DNA of 53,973 bases, taken from contig JBJMGS010000199.1 in NCBI GenBank assembly GCA_045807785.1, forward strand, positions 1 through 53,973, read 5' to 3'. Positions 50,273-53,973 of the stretch are shown in pieces. This DNA is from JAIVGV01 sp045807785. GTDB lineage: Bacteria; Acidobacteriota; Blastocatellia; Pyrinomonadales; Pyrinomonadaceae. Under the pieces are notes generated by a model, which was given only the letters and a program-made list of their open reading frames with translations, was not told where the DNA came from and made no database searches. Within the stretch, counting starts at the first letter, position 1. Each line of letters opens with the position of its first letter. A program made the position numbers and the translations under genes.

Positions 50273-50288
50273 CATAGTTGCGACTATG
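50273..50288. promoter_or_regulatory. Palindrome in the 29-bp divergent gap of the ABC transporter genes
   Basis: CATAGT (50273-50278), TGCG, ACTATG (50283-50288): a perfect 6-bp inverted repeat centred in the short space between the two start codons. Fits an operator controlling both, or chance; no protein known. Confidence 0.35.
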
Positions 50289-50296
50289 TTAATAAC

Positions 50297-51601
50297 ATGA
50301 GTACCGCCCTGCGCGTCGAGCACGTCTCGAAGCAGTTTCGCATCTACGCGCGACCGAGCGACCGCCTCAAGGAGAGCCTGACGCGCGGTCGCGTCAAGAC
50401 CCACCGCGAGTTCTGGGCGCTCAGCGACGTGAGCTTCGAGGTCGAGCGCGGCACGACGTTCGGCATCGTCGGCGCGAACGGCAGCGGCAAGTCCACGCTT
50501 CTCCAGATCATCGCCGGCACACTCGAACCGACGCACGGCAGCGTCGAGCACGAGGGGCGCGTCGCCGCGCTGCTGGAACTCGGCGCAGGCTTCAACCCGG
50601 AGTTCACCGGCGTCGAGAACGTCCACATGAACGCCGCGCTGATGGGTTTCTCGCGCCGCGAGACCGAGGAGATGCTGCCACGCATCGAGCGCTTCGCCGA
50701 GATCGGCGACTTCATCCACCAGCCGGTCAAACACTATTCGAGCGGCATGTACGTCCGCCTCGCCTTCGCGACGGCGATTAGCGCGTCGCCGCAAATCCTG
50801 ATCATCGACGAAGCGCTCGCCGTCGGCGACGCCGTCTTCCAGCACCGCTGCATGCGCCGCATCAGGGAGATGCAGCAGGCGGGCACGACCATCCTCTTCG
50901 TCTCGCACGACCCGAACGCGATCCGGGCACTCTGTTCGCAAGCCATCCTCCTGCACGCCGGGCGCACCGAAGCCATCGGCAAGCCGACCGACGTGCTCAA
51001 CCGCTACCAGAAACTGATCATGGCGCGACAGGACGCCTACGACGAGGGGCAGCGTTCGGCGGCAGCAGCCGATGAACCCGGAGACGTCTCCGCTGCCGAC
51101 GAGACAGTCGCGCCGCTGACGTATACCTTCCGGCACGGCGACGGTAGCGCGGAAGTCGTCGGCGTCGAACTGCTCAACGCCGCGCAGAAGCCGGTCGAGA
51201 TAGTGGAGACGGGCGAACCGGTGCTCGTGCGCCTGCGCGTGCGCTTCCACGCGGACGCGGAGTCGCCCGTCTGCGGCTTCCTCTTGCGCAACCGCCACGG
51301 CATTCAGATATACGGCACCAACACGGAGTTGCAGCAGGCGAACTTCGGCCCCGTCCGGCGCGGCGAGACGGTCGAGGTCACCTTCGCCTTCAACTGCTGG
51401 CTGGCGCCCGACGCCTACGCCGCGACCATCGCCGTGCACGACAGCAGCGGCATCAGCTTCGACTGGCTCGACGGCGCGCTCTTCATCCACGTCATGAGCG
51501 GCGTCGCGATGGAGGGCGTCGTGAACCTCAACGCGAGCGCGATGGCACGGCGGGTGGGGTTCGGCGCAATCCAGCCGGAGGCTGAGGCTGTCAGAGTGTG
51601 A
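50297..51601 (+). CDS. Polysaccharide ABC transporter ATPase with Wzt-type C-terminal domain
   Basis: 434 residues. ATPase: Walker A GANGSGKST (59-67), signature YSSGMYVRLAFA near 150, Walker B ILIIDEALAVGD, and the H-loop SHDPN. The C-terminal third (from about 255) is a beta-sandwich like the carbohydrate-binding domain of Wzt, which recognises the end of a polysaccharide before export (AAQKPVEIVETGEPVLVRLRV, NRHGIQIYGTNTE). It powers the Wzm-like permease at 49434-50267; divergent orientation is unusual, since the two are normally cotranscribed. Confidence 0.92.
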   Translation: MSTALRVEHVSKQFRIYARPSDRLKESLTRGRVKTHREFWALSDVSFEVERGTTFGIVGANGSGKSTLLQIIAGTLEPTHGSVEHEGRVAALLELGAGFNPEFTGVENVHMNAALMGFSRRETEEMLPRIERFAEIGDFIHQPVKHYSSGMYVRLAFATAISASPQILIIDEALAVGDAVFQHRCMRRIREMQQAGTTILFVSHDPNAIRALCSQAILLHAGRTEAIGKPTDVLNRYQKLIMARQDAYDEGQRSAAAADEPGDVSAADETVAPLTYTFRHGDGSAEVVGVELLNAAQKPVEIVETGEPVLVRLRVRFHADAESPVCGFLLRNRHGIQIYGTNTELQQANFGPVRRGETVEVTFAFNCWLAPDAYAATIAVHDSSGISFDWLDGALFIHVMSGVAMEGVVNLNASAMARRVGFGAIQPEAEAVRV

Positions 51602-51678
51602 CGCGACGAACGGCGCGACCTCGAATTGATGTGCCGACTATGACACTCCGCGCGCACTACCCTTCGAGGCGCGCCCGG

Positions 51679-53559
51679 TCAATGTCCGGGGGGCGAGTCA
51701 GCGGTTTTAAACTCCATCCGGTGGGTCTTCCAATCGGTAGGGAAACATCCGTACGTATCTTCGCCAGTCGTCTCGCTTGTGAACGTCTTCTTCTGCCCAT
51801 CCACCTTTAACTCTTCAAGTCGGCGATGCTGCGGCAGCAGCACGCAGAGTTCCCCTGCGCCGGGGATGTTGCTCTCATACACCATGCTCGCCGTCTGAGA
51901 CACTTCGTCATAGCCATACCGGTAAGCGACGTAATTATCCGTCGCCGGTTGGTACACGTGTATTTGCCCGGGTCGATCGCTCAAGCGGATTTTCAAATTG
52001 AGCATCCCGCCACTCAGGTAAACGCCGTAGAGTCCTTGAAACACGGCGGCGGACAGAGCCCCGGCGCTGCCGGCATAATCGGAGCTTCCCTTTCCCTGGC
52101 CGTCTCTGGTGTGCCACTCATACAGCCCGTTATTGCCGACCGCCTTCCCTCCGATCTCGATCAACTGACGGTAGGCTCGCGCCGAATAGCCTCTCTCAAA
52201 TTCAGCCAACAAGAATCGCCCCGCGAACCAGTCCCACTGCCCGCCGTTCTGGTAGTTATATTCCTCGTTGACGGCTGGGTGTTTGAAGAACCCCCTGGGG
52301 TATGGCGGCGACAGAACACCCGCGACGGTAGACAACCCGCCCGCCCGCTGACGCTGCTCCGCGACCTCGAAGATTCTGCGTGCCTGTTCGTCGTCCGCCA
52401 CCGCGTACAGCGCCGCGAGCCCGTTCCCTCCCGCCGCGAAGATGTTCGAATCATCCTCCCAATCTTTGCCGCCGGGCGAGGTCAGCAACAGGTGAATGCG
52501 GTAGAAGCCCTTATCTTCCTGCCAGAGATTTTTGTTGATGTTTGCCTTAACCGCAGTCGCCTTCGCCTTCCAATAGTCGGCTTTCCGGGTCTGCGCGAGA
52601 GCCGCGTACATCTCCTGCAACTGTTCGGCGGCGCGATAGAACAGGACGTTCGTATAGAGCCCCGCGACCAGAGGCGTTTTCTCGTCCCAGTAGATGGCGC
52701 GTTGATCCGGGTAGGTCGGGCTCACGTCACCCCAGTCGGCTGTGAAGGCGTTTTTCACCAGACCGTGCTTGTCGTCGAATCTGGCTTTCAGTAAATATTC
52801 GAGAGCGAGGTCCAAACGTTTCAGAAGCGTCGTTCCACGAATGTTCTTGTTTAACCAGTCGCGATCACCCGTGAGCTTAAAAACCTGGTAGGCGGCGTCA
52901 ACCGCGCTGGTTTCCTGATCCGCCTCGGTGGTGTTTTTATCAGCCGAGATCGTGATGGTGTCGCCCCCACCTGTGTCGGCCCCGGCCCGATAAACCTCCT
53001 TGACTTTGGGCGCGCCCGGCAGGAAATTCGCCGTGCCGCCCGAGGCGATCCAATCATTCAAGCGCCCGTCATCTCCCTGATAGGAGAGGTGCTCTTCGAG
53101 CCACGTGGTCAGATATTCCGCGGGGTAGTAAAAACGGGAGGCGGGGATGATGGTGGCGCTGTCGCGCAGCCAGATTTGCGGGTAGACGCGTCCCGCGCCG
53201 AAGCCTTTAACAACGCCCTGCCGTCCTGAGAACTGCTTTGCGTTGGCTGCTAACGTAGGCAAGAAGAAATCTTGCAGCCGGTCGAGAGAATCATCACAGG
53301 ATGAATACGCCGTCTGACGGCTATATTGGTTATCTATCGGCCTGTTGACCGCTACCTGCTGCGGCAGCGTCAAGCGCGATGTGTCGGACATATTGCTCTC
53401 GGTGGGCGCGCTGGCCGCCGAGTCGTTCAGGTGTGATTCTCGCGCACATAGCTCTGCCACCTCTTTTGTCGGACTATGAGCCCGATTGTCGTGAGCGACA
53501 CAACCTGTCAACGCTACAGGGATCGCAAGTAGAATCATCGCGCGGAGCAGTTTTTCCAT
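51679..53559 (-). CDS. Lipoprotein with six-hairpin glycosidase fold
   Basis: 626 residues from ATG 53559 (MEKLLRAMILLAIPVALTGC); the frame opens 36 bases earlier at another ATG. Lipobox ALTGC with Cys20. The body is an (alpha/alpha)6 toroid as in GH15 glucoamylase, GH37 and GH63: QIWLRDSATIIPASRFY, LTGDRDWLNKNI, WDEKTPLVAGLYTN and NEEYNYQNGGQWDWFAGRFL are the conserved aromatic and acidic surfaces. Exact family and sugar are unknown. The coding region has lower GC than the neighbours, suggesting transfer. It is likely anchored in the outer membrane or inner-membrane outer face. Confidence 0.82.
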   Translation of the reverse strand: MEKLLRAMILLAIPVALTGCVAHDNRAHSPTKEVAELCARESHLNDSAASAPTESNMSDTSRLTLPQQVAVNRPIDNQYSRQTAYSSCDDSLDRLQDFFLPTLAANAKQFSGRQGVVKGFGAGRVYPQIWLRDSATIIPASRFYYPAEYLTTWLEEHLSYQGDDGRLNDWIASGGTANFLPGAPKVKEVYRAGADTGGGDTITISADKNTTEADQETSAVDAAYQVFKLTGDRDWLNKNIRGTTLLKRLDLALEYLLKARFDDKHGLVKNAFTADWGDVSPTYPDQRAIYWDEKTPLVAGLYTNVLFYRAAEQLQEMYAALAQTRKADYWKAKATAVKANINKNLWQEDKGFYRIHLLLTSPGGKDWEDDSNIFAAGGNGLAALYAVADDEQARRIFEVAEQRQRAGGLSTVAGVLSPPYPRGFFKHPAVNEEYNYQNGGQWDWFAGRFLLAEFERGYSARAYRQLIEIGGKAVGNNGLYEWHTRDGQGKGSSDYAGSAGALSAAVFQGLYGVYLSGGMLNLKIRLSDRPGQIHVYQPATDNYVAYRYGYDEVSQTASMVYESNIPGAGELCVLLPQHRRLEELKVDGQKKTFTSETTGEDTYGCFPTDWKTHRMEFKTADSPPGH

Positions 53560-53603
53560 TTCGATCCGTGTTGCCTCTCGACGATGGGTCGCCATAAAAG
53601 ATT

Positions 53604-53633
53604 GAAGCTGGTCATTATCAAATGACCAGCTTC
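53604..53633 (-). terminator. Hairpin terminator
   Basis: GAAGCTGGTCATT (53604-53616) and AATGACCAGCTTC (53621-53633) form a perfect 13-bp stem with a 4-nt loop. On the minus strand it is followed by a T-rich stretch (ATCTTTTAT), between the partial gene at the window end and the glycosidase gene. Confidence 0.7.
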
Positions 53634-53704
53634 ATATGAGAGATGTGCTGTGAACGTCCGGAGCTGGTTTCAGGTTCTCCGTTAACCCCGGACATTCTTC
53701 CGAC

Positions 53705-53973
53705 TTAAAATCTGCCGATATACTCGGGTGACTCGATAAAGCCACGGACGATGGTGTTCTCTAAGAAGTCCTTGTCGGCGACGAGTTGGAACCGGTTGTT
53801 GTGGAAGATGTAGCCGCACCCCGAAGGGTCACTCCCAAACCAGTTCTGCGGCAGATGACAGTCCTCCGGGTCTCGCCTCAAGTACCCGAAGTACTCCATC
53901 GTGACAAACGCCTGCTTGTAGAACTTCTCGTTGACCTCCGCGCTCTCCGCCACCGCCTGCAACAACTCCGCGC
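53705..53973 (-). CDS. C-terminus of a DUF4214-like secreted protein (partial)
   Basis: The frame is open to the window edge, so the start lies outside; 88 residues are visible: AELLQAVAESAEVNEKFYKQ, AFVTMEYFGYLRRDPED and a final IESPEYIGRF. This end closely resembles the C-terminal DUF4214-like module of many secreted Acidobacteriota proteins, in which MEYFGYLRR and EY.GRF recur. Function unknown. A CHLPQNWFGSDPSGCGYIF insertion carries two cysteines. Confidence 0.8.
   Translation of the reverse strand, partial: AELLQAVAESAEVNEKFYKQAFVTMEYFGYLRRDPEDCHLPQNWFGSDPSGCGYIFHNNRFQLVADKDFLENTIVRGFIESPEYIGRF

Overview
The window looks like chromosomal DNA from a GC-rich Gram-negative-type bacterium, most likely an Acidobacteriota of the Blastocatellia/Pyrinomonadales type. 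This is judged from gene content and protein style (secreted TolB-like repeat protein with a Solibacter-type C-terminus, S8 protease ending in GVVLGD repeats, DUF4214-like C-terminus, putative porin), not from a marker-gene tree. Genes are dense and mostly housekeeping. No phage, insertion sequence, CRISPR array, rRNA or tRNA was found.

Layout. 1-5.7 kb (+): end of a membrane protein, a secreted hypothetical, a VWA-domain lipoprotein, a Tat-signal protein paired with an amidase, and a small membrane protein. 5.7-14.2 kb (mostly -): CheA, nusB, ribH, a low-GC one-gene cassette followed by an attC-like site, enoyl-CoA hydratase, a metallo-beta-lactamase-fold hydrolase, 3-hydroxybutyryl-CoA dehydrogenase and a rhomboid protease. 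14.4-24.7 kb (+): a secreted subtilase with a degenerate ClpB-type AAA domain and a hexapeptide-repeat tail, a GNAT, an HD-GYP protein, a DsbD-N-like protein (-), CheW, a second GNAT and mutS2. 24.7-31.3 kb (+): a toxin-antitoxin pair lodged at the 5' end of dnaG and flanked by two copies of that 5' end, then dnaG, rpoD, a small protein and a radical SAM protein. 31.4-41.5 kb (-): a membrane-anchored small protein, aroB, a catalytically degenerate M3-like peptidase, a candidate small RNA, and the c-di-AMP/cell-wall set glmM-cdaR-(extra gene)-cdaA, then a site-2 protease and mreB. 41.6-54 kb: ZapA/winged-helix fusion, hybrid histidine kinase, porin (+), TolB-like secreted protein (-), divergent polysaccharide ABC exporter genes, a lipoprotein glycosidase and a DUF4214-like C-terminus (-).

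How genes work together. cdaA, cdaR and glmM form the widespread module linking c-di-AMP synthesis to UDP-GlcNAc precursor supply; mreB and zapA diverge next to it, giving a cell-wall and division neighbourhood. dnaG-rpoD is the classical macromolecular-synthesis pair. Wzm/Wzt-like genes plus a glycosidase suggest surface polysaccharide handling.

The most unusual signals are: (1) the secreted pseudo-AAA/subtilase/beta-helix fusion; (2) nine intergenic elements all built from degenerate words with a strict 7-bp period, arranged as inverted arms and abutting start and stop codons; (3) a lone integron-like gene cassette with no integrase; (4) the toxin-antitoxin insertion that duplicated the start of dnaG and left a stop codon in the old copy; (5) an M3-family relative that has lost its zinc ligands, coupled to aroB; and (6) a candidate structured RNA with its own promoter and terminator.
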